Below are positions 1 through 9,273 of a stretch of DNA of 64,000 bases, one piece after another. The translations under genes and the position numbers were made by a program. The notes beneath the pieces were generated by a model. It did not search any database. It saw nothing but the letters and a program-made list of their open reading frames with translations, and was not told the origin of the DNA. Every line of letters starts with the position of its first letter. The stretch's first letter is position 1. This DNA comes from Acidisarcina sp963790505 (GTDB lineage: Bacteria > Acidobacteriota > Terriglobia > Terriglobales > Acidobacteriaceae). The stretch is from contig CAWBOT010000004.1 in the NCBI GenBank assembly GCA_963790505.1, positions 1,426,001 to 1,490,000 of the forward strand, given 5' to 3'.

Positions 1-433
1 TGCCGTCGCTGACCACGACGATGCGCTGCAGATGGTTGGCGCGGGCGATCACTGCAAGGCGTTCGGCAGACTCTTTAGTGTCGCTGCTTTCGGTCTCGGC
101 GATGACCTGGCTTTCGGGAATTCCGTGGGCGAGCAGATAGTCGTGCCCGACTCCGCCTTCAGAGTGGCTGTCTGCCTCCGCGCCTCCGCCAAGGGTGATG
201 ACCATCGGCGCGATGCCCTGGCGGTAAAGTGCCAGTCCGTGATCGAGGCGGGCGCGGAAGACGGGCGATGGATGGCCGTCGTATTCTGCCGCGCCGAAGA
301 TTGCAATTGCATCGGCGGGACGGGCTTCGTCAAGCTGGGAGTAATACTGGATTTGCCCGTTGACCCAGAGCACCCAGCCCACCACGCCGGTCGCCAGCAA
401 GCCAGCCAGCAGAATGAGCAACCTAACTTTCAT
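1..433 (-). CDS. YdcF/SanA/ElyC-like DUF218 protein, partial (3' end outside window)
   Basis: Reading leftward from an ATG at 433, the frame stays open to the window edge (144 codons seen). It begins with one hydrophobic segment (residues about 4-25, rich in Leu, Val and Trp), an N-terminal membrane anchor. After it come features of the DUF218 fold: a nucleotide-binding-like start (ADAIAIFGAAEYDG, about 40-53), a region with RLDHGLALY, the glycine loop VITLGGGAEAD, and GIPESQVIAETES followed by TKESAERL. Family members act in the envelope (SanA, ElyC) or are uncharacterised (YdcF), so the reaction is unknown. The start lies 31 bases from the end of the next gene on the same strand, so the two may be co-transcribed. 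The family call is fairly sure, the function is not. Confidence 0.8.
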   Translation of the reverse strand, partial: MKVRLLILLAGLLATGVVGWVLWVNGQIQYYSQLDEARPADAIAIFGAAEYDGHPSPVFRARLDHGLALYRQGIAPMVITLGGGAEADSHSEGGVGHDYLLAHGIPESQVIAETESSDTKESAERLAVIARANHLQRIVVVSDG

Positions 434-464
434 GGATACATTTCCAGCCGCTTCATTCCTGCCC

Positions 465-1109
465 TCAGGCCTGCAGGATCAGGGCGATCTCGTGGGTTGG
501 GATGGAGCCCTCGCGGAGCACCTGCCACGCGTTTTCGCCGCCGGAAAGATCGACAATGGTGGTTGGCAGCCCTTGTCCGCTTGGGCCGCCGTCGACGATC
601 AACGGAATGCGGTCGCCGATCTGGTCGCGGACGCAGGCGGCGTAGGTGCATTCCGGCAACCCCTGCAGGTTGGCGGAGGTTGCTGTGATCGGCAATCCAA
701 AGGCCTCTACCACGGCCCTCGGGATGGCCGCGTCGGGCACGCGCAGGGCCACGTTCCCGGTATTGGCGGTACTGCGCAGCGGCAGGCGAGAGCTGGCCTT
801 CACGATGATGGTCAACGGGCCGGGCCAGAATCGCTCGGCGAGACGGTCGAAGCCGGCGCCGATGTCTCGCGCCAGCTCATAGGCCTGCGCCGTATCGCCG
901 ATCAGCAGCGACAGCGGCTTGTGGCGCATGCGGGTCTTGATTTCGTAAATGCGGTCCACCGCGCGCAGGTTGACGGGGTCGACGGCGAGGCCATAGAACG
1001 TATCGGTGGGCAGGCCGACCACTTTTCCGCTACGCAGACAAGAGACGATGTATTGGATTCGTTCTGCTTCCGGTTCGTCCGGATGGACGCGAAGGATTTC
1101 CGCCGACAA
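465..1109 (-). CDS. tsaC: L-threonylcarbamoyladenylate synthase (Sua5/YciO/YrdC family)
   Basis: A 214-residue single YrdC domain. The family makes threonylcarbamoyl-AMP from threonine, bicarbonate and ATP, the first step of the t6A37 modification of ANN-decoding tRNAs, in the cytoplasm. Hallmarks visible: VGLPTDTFYGLAVD near residue 32, the basic stretch KTRMRHKPLSLLI near 58, ERFWPGPLTIIVK near 92, and NVALRVPD followed by PITATSANLQG near 140-148. Length matches the short TsaC/YwlC type; the extra Sua5 domain of long forms is absent. It ends with conserved STIVD-like and REGSI elements (TTIVDLSGG, VLREGSI). A shared transcript with the downstream DUF218 gene is possible. Confidence 0.93.
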   Translation of the reverse strand: MSAEILRVHPDEPEAERIQYIVSCLRSGKVVGLPTDTFYGLAVDPVNLRAVDRIYEIKTRMRHKPLSLLIGDTAQAYELARDIGAGFDRLAERFWPGPLTIIVKASSRLPLRSTANTGNVALRVPDAAIPRAVVEAFGLPITATSANLQGLPECTYAACVRDQIGDRIPLIVDGGPSGQGLPTTIVDLSGGENAWQVLREGSIPTHEIALILQA

Positions 1110-1198
1110 GATTTCTCCACAAGAGTTGAGTTGAGGCTACAGCGTGCGCAGACCTGACTAGAAGATCGTATCGCTGGAGATGCTCTAGAATCGCTCCA

Positions 1199-2029
1199 AT
1201 GCTGCCAGCTTCGCAACATCCGCACTCTCGAATTGTACAGAGTCGTCAAAACAGCCGGGTCAAGGAATTGCGGGCCAGCTTTTCTTCGGGCGGCCGGGCT
1301 GACAGTGGCCGGGTGGGCATTGAGGGCGAACATCTGCTGGCCGAGGCGGTGCGCAGCGGAATCGAGATTGCAACCGTCTTTTTCCGCAGCGGCGACGAGG
1401 CACTTCTGAAGCGGATCGCGCTGGATGGTAATGTCGAAATCCTCGAACTGCCGCCGGAGGTTTTTTCGAGTGCCGTAAGTACCGGATCGCCTCAGGGCAT
1501 CGCCGCATTGGTGACACCGAGGACGTTTTCTCTGGACGATGTGTTGTCCGGCGAGTCTCCCCTTATCGTCATCGCCGCGGGTTTGCAGGATCCTGGCAAT
1601 TTGGGCACGCTGATCCGGTCGGCGGAAGCCTTCGGCGCATCGGGCATGATCACGCTGCCGGGGACGGTAAGCCTATGGAACGCGAAGGCGCTGCGGGCGT
1701 CATCGGGGTCGGTATTCCGGCTGCCGGTGGTTGCGTCGACAGAGTGCGAGGTTTTTTCACGGCTTCGCGCTGCGGGCATTCGGATATTTGCGGCGGTCGC
1801 TGAAGCGGGTGTCTCATCCGCGAAGTCCCAGCTCAACGGGTCGGTCGCATTGGTGATTGGGAACGAAGGGCGCGGGCTCTCGCCGGAGTTGCTGAAACGT
1901 GCGGATGAACGCATTTCGATTCCATGCCCGGGCCCGGTGGAGTCGCTGAATGCGGCGATTGCCGGGAGCATTCTGCTCTATGAGGCCGCTCGGCAACGCA
2001 GACAAGCAAACGTCAATCCGCTGGATTAG
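1199..2029 (+). CDS. TrmH-family (SpoU) RNA 2'-O-methyltransferase
   Basis: A 276-residue SPOUT methyltransferase with an N-terminal substrate-binding domain (residues about 15-105) and a C-terminal knotted SAM-binding domain. The three SpoU motifs are clear: motif 1 QDPGNLGTLIRSAEAFGASG near residue 127, motif 2 ALVIGNEGRGLS near 217, motif 3 ISIPCPGPVESLNAAIAGS near 240. Such enzymes methylate ribose in rRNA or tRNA; the target cannot be read from sequence. Divergent from tsaC (89-base gap, which should hold both promoters). Its 3' end overlaps the convergent permease gene by 17 bases. Confidence 0.92.
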   Translation: MLPASQHPHSRIVQSRQNSRVKELRASFSSGGRADSGRVGIEGEHLLAEAVRSGIEIATVFFRSGDEALLKRIALDGNVEILELPPEVFSSAVSTGSPQGIAALVTPRTFSLDDVLSGESPLIVIAAGLQDPGNLGTLIRSAEAFGASGMITLPGTVSLWNAKALRASSGSVFRLPVVASTECEVFSRLRAAGIRIFAAVAEAGVSSAKSQLNGSVALVIGNEGRGLSPELLKRADERISIPCPGPVESLNAAIAGSILLYEAARQRRQANVNPLD

Positions 2030-3536
2030 AGCCGTTTGGTTCCAAGGAGTCTGGCGCGGCAAACGGCCACTCTCTTCGATAGCGTGCACGCAGGAAATAG
2101 AGCACGCAACCGGAAACTGCAATTGCCGCACCATAGCCTACCTCGCGGCCCGCGTTGGGACGAGAGATCAGCACGAAGAGAAATCCGGCAGCGGCCAGGA
2201 TCGGCGGCAAGGGATAGAGCCACATGCGGAACGGCCGGTCGCGGTCGGGCTCGCGGAACCTTAAGAGAATCACCCCTACATGCTGCAGCAGGAACTGTAG
2301 GATGATGCGTATCGCGACCAGCGCCGCGATCACATGCGACAGGTCGAAGAAGCAGAAGAAGGCGGCTGCCGCTCCGAGCGCCAGTAGCGAGACGTGGGGA
2401 AAGCCCTCTTTGGGGTGGAGCTTTCCGAAGACGCGGAAGTAGTTTCCATCGAGTGCTGCTGCATAGGGAACCCGGGAATATCCGAGCAAAAGAGCGAAGA
2501 CCGAGGCGAAGGCCGTCCACATTACCAGCAAGGCGATGACCCGGGCTGCGGTGGCGCCGAATGTGCGCTGCATGACCACGGCGACGATAGCGAAGCGGCT
2601 CTGCAAGTCGCTGGAGGAAGTTAATTCCTGCCACGGGATCACGCCAAGCACGCTGACGTTCATCAGGAGATACAGGGCGGCGACGACGAAGATGGAAATC
2701 AGGATGGCGCGCGGGATGCTGCTGCCCGGATCGCGGATTTCCGCCCCGAGAAAGCCGACGTTGTAGTAGCCCCAGTAGTCGTAGGTCGCGACCAGCGTGG
2801 CCAGGCCCAGGCCGCTGAAGAAGGCGGGGCCGAGATGAAAGGCTCCAGGTGGGAGGCTGAATGCCCGGGCCGCATTGAAGTGAGTGAAGCCCGCAAAGAT
2901 GACTCCGCCGACGGTGAGTAATACCCCTGCCCAAAGGACCCACGCCATTCGAGTAATGGAGCGAACGTTGCGATAGAGCAGCGCCACAGTCAGGGCGCAG
3001 GTCGCGGCAGCGGCGAGACTGGTGAAGCGAAGACCGGCGAGCAGCGGAAAATTTGAATGGCCGAAGACGGGGTTCGCCAGCAGCGGCCACAGGTAGGCGG
3101 CGTACTGCGCGAGGCCAATGCAGCCCGAGGCGATGGAGAGCGGCGCGCTGAATCCGAGCTGCCAAACGTAGAGGAACGAGGCAAGACGGCCGACGCTGTT
3201 GCGGCCATACATCTCGCGCAGGTAGGCATAGGAGCCGCCGGCCTGCGGCATCATGGCGCCAAGCTCCGCCCAGACGAGTCCGTCGCATAAGGCGATGAAG
3301 GCGCCGAGTACCCACCCGAGCATGGCCTGGGGGCCGCCCATTGCAATCACCACCAGAGGCAGCGTGATGAACGGGCCGACGCCGATCATATTCATCATGT
3401 TGAGCGAGAGCGCGTTGCCGAAGCTGACTTGGCGAGTCAGGCCTTGGCCGGTAGAGGCTGGCGTGATCTGCGGGTTGGCGGGGTCGTTGATGAACTCTTC
3501 CTGAAATTCTGGAATCTGTGCCCGCCGGGAACTCAT
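2013..3536 (-). CDS. APC-superfamily amino-acid permease
   Basis: 507 residues with about 12 hydrophobic segments and the APC signature in the first helix (NMIGVGPFITLPLVV, near residue 48). A cytoplasmic loop follows with ELGAMMPQAGGSYAYLREMYG near 92, typical of the amino-acid/polyamine/organocation family. It should be an inner-membrane importer or exchanger; the substrate is not deducible. The ATG at 3536 gives about 40 soluble residues before the first helix. The 3' end overlaps the RNA methyltransferase tail-to-tail by 17 bases. A start further upstream is open in a different frame but shows none of the membrane pattern. Confidence 0.9.
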   Translation of the reverse strand: MSSRRAQIPEFQEEFINDPANPQITPASTGQGLTRQVSFGNALSLNMMNMIGVGPFITLPLVVIAMGGPQAMLGWVLGAFIALCDGLVWAELGAMMPQAGGSYAYLREMYGRNSVGRLASFLYVWQLGFSAPLSIASGCIGLAQYAAYLWPLLANPVFGHSNFPLLAGLRFTSLAAAATCALTVALLYRNVRSITRMAWVLWAGVLLTVGGVIFAGFTHFNAARAFSLPPGAFHLGPAFFSGLGLATLVATYDYWGYYNVGFLGAEIRDPGSSIPRAILISIFVVAALYLLMNVSVLGVIPWQELTSSSDLQSRFAIVAVVMQRTFGATAARVIALLVMWTAFASVFALLLGYSRVPYAAALDGNYFRVFGKLHPKEGFPHVSLLALGAAAAFFCFFDLSHVIAALVAIRIILQFLLQHVGVILLRFREPDRDRPFRMWLYPLPPILAAAGFLFVLISRPNAGREVGYGAAIAVSGCVLYFLRARYRREWPFAAPDSLEPNGSNPAD

Positions 3537-3696
3537 CCCTCAAAGGCGCGGCCGAGAGCATCCAATGCTGCGCGAGCGCTGAGGATCTTGCTCGCTTCGT
3601 GTGTGCTGGAACTGTGCGGATTGTACACTGAGAATTCGTCACCATAACGAGATCGACAGCCCCTTGATGCTTGGAAGACTGACGCTTGGAAAACGA

Positions 3697-6513
3697 ATGA
3701 CTTTTCGCATATCCCGAAGCCTTTTGCTGCGCACTCCGATATTGCTTGGGATCCTGACAGTCTTCTGGAGCGGAGCGGTCTTCGCGCAGAGAGCGCCGTT
3801 CCAGAGCCCGTCAATTCCGGCCCGTGTCGAGGCCCAGGCGATCGCCGAAGATCGCGGCGCCAATGGCCTCCGGCAGGACCTGCAGCGCCTGCATACCTGG
3901 GCGAGCATGATGATGATCGTCGCTCACCCCGACGATGAAGACGGCGGCATGCTGACCTATGAGTCGCGGGGCGAGGGCGTGCGCACATCGTTACTGACTC
4001 TGACGCGCGGTGAAGGCGGGCAGAACGTGATGTCGAGCGACGCTGACGACGCGCTAGGGCTTATTCGCACAAACGAACTCCTCAAGGCCGACCAGTATTA
4101 CGGCGTCGACCAGTACTGGACCCGTGTCGCCGACTACGGTTTTTCAAAGACCATCGAAGAAGCCTTCCAGCAGTGGGGACATGACCGTGTGCTTTATGAC
4201 GCAGTGCGAGCGGTGAGGATCAATCGCCCGCTGGTGATCACCGCAAGCTTTATCGGCGGAATTACCGATGGTCACGGCCAGCATCAGGTTTCGGGCGAGA
4301 TGGCTCAGGAAGTCTTTGCCGCAGCCGGCGATCCGACGGTATTTCCCGATCAGATCAGGGCGGGGCTTCGCCCCTGGACCCCGCTGAAGGTCTACGCGCG
4401 GGTACCGAACTATTCGATTGGGAAAGAAGGCATGTTCGATTACGCAACCGGCAAGTGGGCGCCGGTGCGTTTCTATAACTACGTGACCAAGGAATGGAGC
4501 ACCACAGCGCCTTCGACCAACGTCGAGGTTGCCGAGGGCACCTACGATCCACTGCTGGGGCGCACCTACTTGCAAATTGCGCGGCAGGGGTGGGGATTCC
4601 AGAAAACTCAGAATGGCGGCGGCTATCTGGTTCTGCCCGGCGAGGTGACCTCCGACTATCACCGCTATGGGACGCGAGTAAAGAGTCCAGAGGCCGAGAC
4701 GTCCTTCTTTGACGGAATGGACATTTCGCTCACGGGCATCGCAAGCCTTGCCCACGGAGACGCCGCTTTTCTGAAGTCCGGTCTGCGGGCGATCAACGAA
4801 CAAGTCGAGAAGGCAATGGCAGCGAATGATCCGGCCGCTCCTGAGAAAGCTGCGCCGGCACTCCACGACGGCTATCTCGCCACCAGGAAACTGATCGGCG
4901 AAGTCGGCGGCAGCCGTCTTTCCGAAGATGACAAAGCCAATATCAACGCAGAACTGAATCTCAAGCTGGAGCAGTTCAATACGGCGCTCGTCGATGCCTT
5001 GGGACTCAATCTCGATGCGCTGACTGCCTCTGAAGCTGCAGTGAAGCAGGCAACGGTGTTTTCCTCGGGTGTGGACGAGACGCGGGCGGCGGTGACTCCT
5101 GGGTCGCAAGTTTACGTGCGGCTGCACATTCTGAACCCCGCCGGAGCCGGCGCTAATCCGCCAAAGCTTGTGAAGGCCGAGGTCATTTCGCGAGTCGATG
5201 CCGTGGAGAAGGTGGACCAGCTCGGCGATCCTAAACAGAACGGCGCGGCCACCGACACGATTTTTCAGGTCGGCATCGCCGCAAATGCCGCGGGGACGAA
5301 GCCATATTTCAGCCGTCCAAGTACCGAGCAGGCTTATTACGATATTGATGATTCGCGATGGTTGAATGAGTCGTTTGCCCCGTATCCGCTGGAAGGCCGG
5401 GCGCATTTCGACTATAACGGCGTGCCGATTGAGATCGCGCGGGTCGTCCAGACGGTGCATCGGGTTGAGGGATTAGGCGAGCTGGAAGAACCGCTGGTGG
5501 TTGCGCCGGGCATCTCGGTTGGCATCCATCCCGGCGCTGGAGCGGTTCCGTTGGGGGAAAAAGAGTTCTCACTTGCCGCAAGTGTCCATAGCAATCTGGA
5601 CGGAGTTGCCGAGGGAAGCGTCCAATTGGCGTTGCCGCCTAACTGGAGTTCCGATCCAGCGAAAGCGGAGTTTCGCCTCAAGGCGGGCGAAAATCAGGAA
5701 GTTAGCTTCCGCGTCCATCCGGACAATCTTCAGGCGCAAGCCTATGAGATCAAGGCGGTCGCGAGGAGCGGCGGCCGCGAATACAGCAATGGCTACCGGA
5801 CTGTCGGTTATTCGGGGCTGCGGCCGTATAACTACTATCGTCCCGCGACCTATCGGGCGCGGGGAGTCGACGTGAAGGTGGCCCCAGGCCTGAACCTTGG
5901 CTACGTGATGGGTACCGGCGATGAGATCCCGCAGGCACTCGAGGACCTCGGCATTCATCCTCACCTGCTCAGCGCGCCAGAGATAGTATCCGGAGACCTT
6001 AGTAAATACAACGTCATTGTGCTGGGAATCCGCGCTTATGCGGCGCGGCCGGAACTGGCGGCCAGCAACGCTCGCCTGATGGAGTTCGTCCGCAACGGCG
6101 GAAACCTGGTCGTGCAATACCAGAGCGGCGAATATGACCATAGCTTTGGACCGTATCCGTATACACTAGGACGGTCTCCGGAGAAGGTGGTCGAGGAGAC
6201 CGGTCCGGTTATTTTGCTTGATCCAAAGAACTCGCTATTGATCTGGCCAAACCAGATCACCGCGGACGACTTTTCAGGTTGGGTCGAGGAGCGGGGCCAC
6301 TCTTTCTTGCAGAGCTGGGATCCTCAATACACCCCGCTGACCGAAACGCACGATCCAGGACAGGATCCACAGCGCGGCGGCCTGCTGGTAGCCCATGCGG
6401 GCAAGGGAACATATATCTACGTCGCCTATGCGCTGTACCGGCAAACTCCGGAAGCAGTCCCGGGCGCGTATCGTTTGCTTGCCAATCTGGTGAGCGCCGG
6501 AACCCATCCTTAG
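3697..6513 (+). CDS. Large secreted PIG-L/LmbE-family deacetylase
   Basis: 938 residues from the chosen ATG, which begins a good signal peptide (TFRISRSLLLRTPILLGIL, ending SGAVFA). ATGs at 3601 and 3667 are in frame but place extra residues ahead of the signal. The PIG-L zinc motif AHPDDE is at residues about 76-81, with the second zinc-ligand region GHGQHQ near 190. Family members remove acetyl groups from N-acetylglucosamine-type sugars. The protein is about three times the usual length: the central part (about 440-720) looks like beta-sandwich modules (KAEFRLKAGENQEVSFRVHP resembles an NEW3-type domain). The last 200 residues (NVIVLGIRAYAARPEL, FVRNGGNLVVQYQSG) resemble a class I glutamine-amidotransferase-like fold. 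It probably acts outside the cytoplasm on a sugar-containing polymer; substrate unknown. Confidence 0.87.
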   Translation: MTFRISRSLLLRTPILLGILTVFWSGAVFAQRAPFQSPSIPARVEAQAIAEDRGANGLRQDLQRLHTWASMMMIVAHPDDEDGGMLTYESRGEGVRTSLLTLTRGEGGQNVMSSDADDALGLIRTNELLKADQYYGVDQYWTRVADYGFSKTIEEAFQQWGHDRVLYDAVRAVRINRPLVITASFIGGITDGHGQHQVSGEMAQEVFAAAGDPTVFPDQIRAGLRPWTPLKVYARVPNYSIGKEGMFDYATGKWAPVRFYNYVTKEWSTTAPSTNVEVAEGTYDPLLGRTYLQIARQGWGFQKTQNGGGYLVLPGEVTSDYHRYGTRVKSPEAETSFFDGMDISLTGIASLAHGDAAFLKSGLRAINEQVEKAMAANDPAAPEKAAPALHDGYLATRKLIGEVGGSRLSEDDKANINAELNLKLEQFNTALVDALGLNLDALTASEAAVKQATVFSSGVDETRAAVTPGSQVYVRLHILNPAGAGANPPKLVKAEVISRVDAVEKVDQLGDPKQNGAATDTIFQVGIAANAAGTKPYFSRPSTEQAYYDIDDSRWLNESFAPYPLEGRAHFDYNGVPIEIARVVQTVHRVEGLGELEEPLVVAPGISVGIHPGAGAVPLGEKEFSLAASVHSNLDGVAEGSVQLALPPNWSSDPAKAEFRLKAGENQEVSFRVHPDNLQAQAYEIKAVARSGGREYSNGYRTVGYSGLRPYNYYRPATYRARGVDVKVAPGLNLGYVMGTGDEIPQALEDLGIHPHLLSAPEIVSGDLSKYNVIVLGIRAYAARPELAASNARLMEFVRNGGNLVVQYQSGEYDHSFGPYPYTLGRSPEKVVEETGPVILLDPKNSLLIWPNQITADDFSGWVEERGHSFLQSWDPQYTPLTETHDPGQDPQRGGLLVAHAGKGTYIYVAYALYRQTPEAVPGAYRLLANLVSAGTHP

Positions 6514-6800
6514 CGGCATAATCGCTTTCCAGTAGGCCAAATCGGCCTCCGCACACAGGATAGTCACAGTCCAGAGGGGCCTGCGGCGTCCTTTGTTGGC
6601 TTATTCATCAAGAATTTGCCTGTTTTTAACAAAGGGCTGAGAGGCTCTTACGTGGCACGGTTCTCTCTGTTCGCTTCAAAAGGTGTGCGGTGAAATCCGC
6701 AGGCGTCTTGAAGATGGGGCAAGGAAACCGAACCATTTATCAGATTTTGTCTTATTGTGCCCCATCCCGCAATAACGGAAACCGAACCAAGAGAGGCCTA

Positions 6801-8585
6801 ATGAAAACCAAATTTAAGGCGCTGGCTAGTCTTGCGCTTTGCCTGGCGGTAACCGCCGGGTATGCCCAGACGGCGTCGAGCGGAACCACCGCCAAGAAGA
6901 AAACCCATGCCACTTCGGCCGAAACCGTCCAGTCGCAGATTGATGCGCTGCGCACTGAGATGCAGGGGCAAATCCAGAGCTTGAAGCAGCAGTTGTCTGA
7001 GAAGGATGCCCAGTTGCAACAGGCGCAGCAGGCAGCAGCGGCTGCCCAGGCGTCTGCGCAACAGGCCCAGCAGGCGGCCCAGGCGGCTCAGCAGGCCAAT
7101 GCCACCAACACCGAAGCTGTGACCAGTCTGCAAGGCGCGGTCACCGACCTCAAGACGAATAATGCCTCGATAGTCCAGACGGTGCAGGACACTCAGAAGC
7201 AGACCGCAGCCAAGATAGAGCACCCGGATTCGATCTATTTCAAAGGAATTACGCTCAGCCCGACCGGCAGCTACCTGGCGGCTGAAACTGTGTGGCGCAG
7301 CGCAGCAACGGCTGGCGGTATCGCGACGCCTTTCAATGCATTGCCGCTGCAGGCGGCGGACGCGGCCCATCTGAGCGAGTTCTTCGCGACCGCCCAACAG
7401 TCGCGAATCGCTTTGCTGGCGGAGGGCAAGACCCCGAACTTCACCATGCGCGGCTACTATGAGGCTGACTTCCTCTCTGCAGGCAACAGCTCCAATAGCA
7501 ACCAGAGCAACAGCTACACGCTGCGGCAGCGTCAATTGTGGGCCCAGGCATCCACCAAGAAATGGATGGTAACCGGTGGCCAGATGTGGTCGCTGGCAAC
7601 CGAGTACAAGCCGGACTCGCAACTTGCACCGGGTAAAGAACAGGTCCCTCAGACGATAGACCCGAACTACAACACGGGCTTTACCTGGGAACGTCAGTAC
7701 GGCTTCCGCGCGTCGATGAACCTGCCTTACAGTGCGACGCTCGCCGTCGCCGTTGAAAACCCCGAGTTGCTCAACCTTGGCGGTACGGTCCCTACCTTTT
7801 TGCTGACCGGCGGCCCAGGCACGACCAACCTCGACCCGACTGCAAACTACTCTTACAACATGGCTCCCGACCTGATCGTTAAGGCGTCAGCCGACCCCAA
7901 GTTTGGCGGTCATTATGAAGCCTACGGGATTGCCCGCTTCTTCCACTGGCGCACCTACACCTCTCTCACCGCGCCCGTGAATGCCTACAATGATGCCACC
8001 GTCGGTGGCGGCATTGGCGGAAGCGCCCGCTATTCGACCTTCCAGAAGAAGGTTGACTTCGGCCTCAAGGGCCTGTGGGGCGATGGGATCTCGCGCTACG
8101 GAGACAGCACCCTCGCAGACGCTACTGCGACCTGGGCCGGAACGGTCAAGTTACTGCACGGGTATTCGGCGATGGGAACGATCGAGGCACACGCCACCCC
8201 GCGCCTGGATCTTTACTTCTACTACGGCACCGATGGGGTCTTCCGGAACTATAGCTATTCGCCCGGAACGACCTATCTCGGCATCAAGCCGCACACGCCT
8301 TACGGCTACGGCAACTACTCATTTAACAACACTGGTTGCTTCACCGAACCTCTTCCGGGCGGCAGCAACCTCCCGACAAACCCTGCAAACTGCGCTGCCA
8401 ATACCCGGGACGTGCAGGAAATCACCTTCGGCTACTGGTATGACTTCTACAAGGGGCCGATGGGTCGCCTGCGTCAGGGCTTCCAATACTCCTATGCCAC
8501 CCGTAACGTCTTCTCCGGCATCGGGGCGACACCTCAGGCGACCAACAGCATGTTCTGGACTTCGTTCCGGTACTATCTGCCCTAG
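6801..8585 (+). CDS. Outer-membrane porin-like protein with N-terminal coiled coil
   Basis: 594 residues from ATG 6801, preceded by GAGAGG ten bases upstream. A signal peptide (MKTKFKALASLALCLAVTAG, cleavage after AYA-like GYAQ) is followed by a coiled coil (about 35-140) rich in Gln and Ala with repeated QQAQQAAQAAQ units. The rest is a beta-barrel-like region full of aromatic Gly/Asn/Thr-rich strands (YYEADFLSAG, RQRQLWAQAS, GGQMWSL) ending FWTSFRYYLP, with a C-terminal aromatic cluster usual for outer-membrane barrels. The layout resembles coiled-coil-anchored porins that tie the outer membrane to the wall, but the cargo is unknown. A strong hairpin terminator follows. In-frame upstream starts (6690) lack a signal sequence. 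Confidence 0.8.
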   Translation: MKTKFKALASLALCLAVTAGYAQTASSGTTAKKKTHATSAETVQSQIDALRTEMQGQIQSLKQQLSEKDAQLQQAQQAAAAAQASAQQAQQAAQAAQQANATNTEAVTSLQGAVTDLKTNNASIVQTVQDTQKQTAAKIEHPDSIYFKGITLSPTGSYLAAETVWRSAATAGGIATPFNALPLQAADAAHLSEFFATAQQSRIALLAEGKTPNFTMRGYYEADFLSAGNSSNSNQSNSYTLRQRQLWAQASTKKWMVTGGQMWSLATEYKPDSQLAPGKEQVPQTIDPNYNTGFTWERQYGFRASMNLPYSATLAVAVENPELLNLGGTVPTFLLTGGPGTTNLDPTANYSYNMAPDLIVKASADPKFGGHYEAYGIARFFHWRTYTSLTAPVNAYNDATVGGGIGGSARYSTFQKKVDFGLKGLWGDGISRYGDSTLADATATWAGTVKLLHGYSAMGTIEAHATPRLDLYFYYGTDGVFRNYSYSPGTTYLGIKPHTPYGYGNYSFNNTGCFTEPLPGGSNLPTNPANCAANTRDVQEITFGYWYDFYKGPMGRLRQGFQYSYATRNVFSGIGATPQATNSMFWTSFRYYLP

Positions 8586-8612
8586 CCCGATCCATTCAAC
8601 CTTATAAATAAG

Positions 8613-8640
8613 AAGGGCGCCCTGCTGGGCGCCCTTTCTA
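8613..8640. terminator. Rho-independent terminator, probably bidirectional
   Basis: A perfect 10-bp stem, AAGGGCGCCC at 8613-8622 pairing with GGGCGCCCTT at 8627-8636, with a TGCT loop. T-rich DNA follows on the plus strand and TTCTTATTTAT on the minus strand. It lies 27 bases after the porin-like gene and 67 bases beyond the end of the convergent dUTPase gene, so it can serve both. Confidence 0.9.
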
Positions 8641-8702
8641 TTGGACGTGTAGAAATGCTGCTTGTGCCGTCCGAGTCTGGGAAGCAAAAAGATAAGTCGC
8701 CT

Positions 8703-9197
8703 TCAGCGCCCGCTCGAGCCGAAACCCCTCTGGTCCCGCTCGCTGGGAGATAGTTCCTCCACAGCTACCACCGCGCCGCTGGTCATCGATGCAAATGGAG
8801 ACATCTGGGCGATCTTATCGCCTTTGCAGATGCTAACGCTGACATCGGCTTTCTCAAGCACGGCATCGGTGAGAAACCCTTGCTCATTTCGGATGCAGTG
8901 AAGTTGAAATTGCGGCTGGTTTGTGTTGATGAGGCAGACAAGAATCTCGCCACGATAGCCGGCATCGATGCGGCCGCCGGCGTAAGTGATTCCCTTGGCG
9001 GCCAACGAAGACCGATCGCCGAGGATAAAACCGTGTCCCGCAGGCCCTTCCGCAGCTATCCCGGTGCGCACCTTGACGGGTACGCCGGGCTCCAGAGTCA
9101 CGTCCTCAATCGAATAGAGGTCATAACCGAGATCGCTGCCGGCGTAGCTCACCGTCGGCAGTCTTGCGTCCGGATGGAGTAGCTTGACTTTGAGCAT
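8703..9197 (-). CDS. dut: dUTP diphosphatase
   Basis: 164 residues of the trimeric dUTPase family, which hydrolyses dUTP to dUMP and pyrophosphate, keeping uracil out of DNA and supplying dTMP synthesis. All five motifs are present: 1 AGSDLGYDLYS (about 19-29), 2 GDRSSLA (about 60-66), 3 GGRIDAGYRGEI (about 74-85), 4 GDKIAQM (about 126-132), 5 RDQRGFGSSGR at the C-terminus, the mobile Phe-containing lid. Slightly longer than the 150-residue norm. The catalytic Asp of motif 3 (IDAGY) is intact. Transcribed toward the shared terminator at 8613-8640. Confidence 0.96.
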   Translation of the reverse strand: MLKVKLLHPDARLPTVSYAGSDLGYDLYSIEDVTLEPGVPVKVRTGIAAEGPAGHGFILGDRSSLAAKGITYAGGRIDAGYRGEILVCLINTNQPQFQLHCIRNEQGFLTDAVLEKADVSVSICKGDKIAQMSPFASMTSGAVVAVEELSPSERDQRGFGSSGR

Positions 9198-9273
9198 TGG
9201 TGAAGCGTCGACCCTCGAGATCTTGCACTCAATCCGGGGGCGCGATTGCTCTCGGCGCCCCCGCGACGGATCT

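Noticed and set aside
6650..6760. Possible cobalamin-type riboswitch (GGTGAAATCC-like string near 6689)
   Set aside because: The conserved B12-box (GCCACTG) and the paired elements are missing, so it is not supported.
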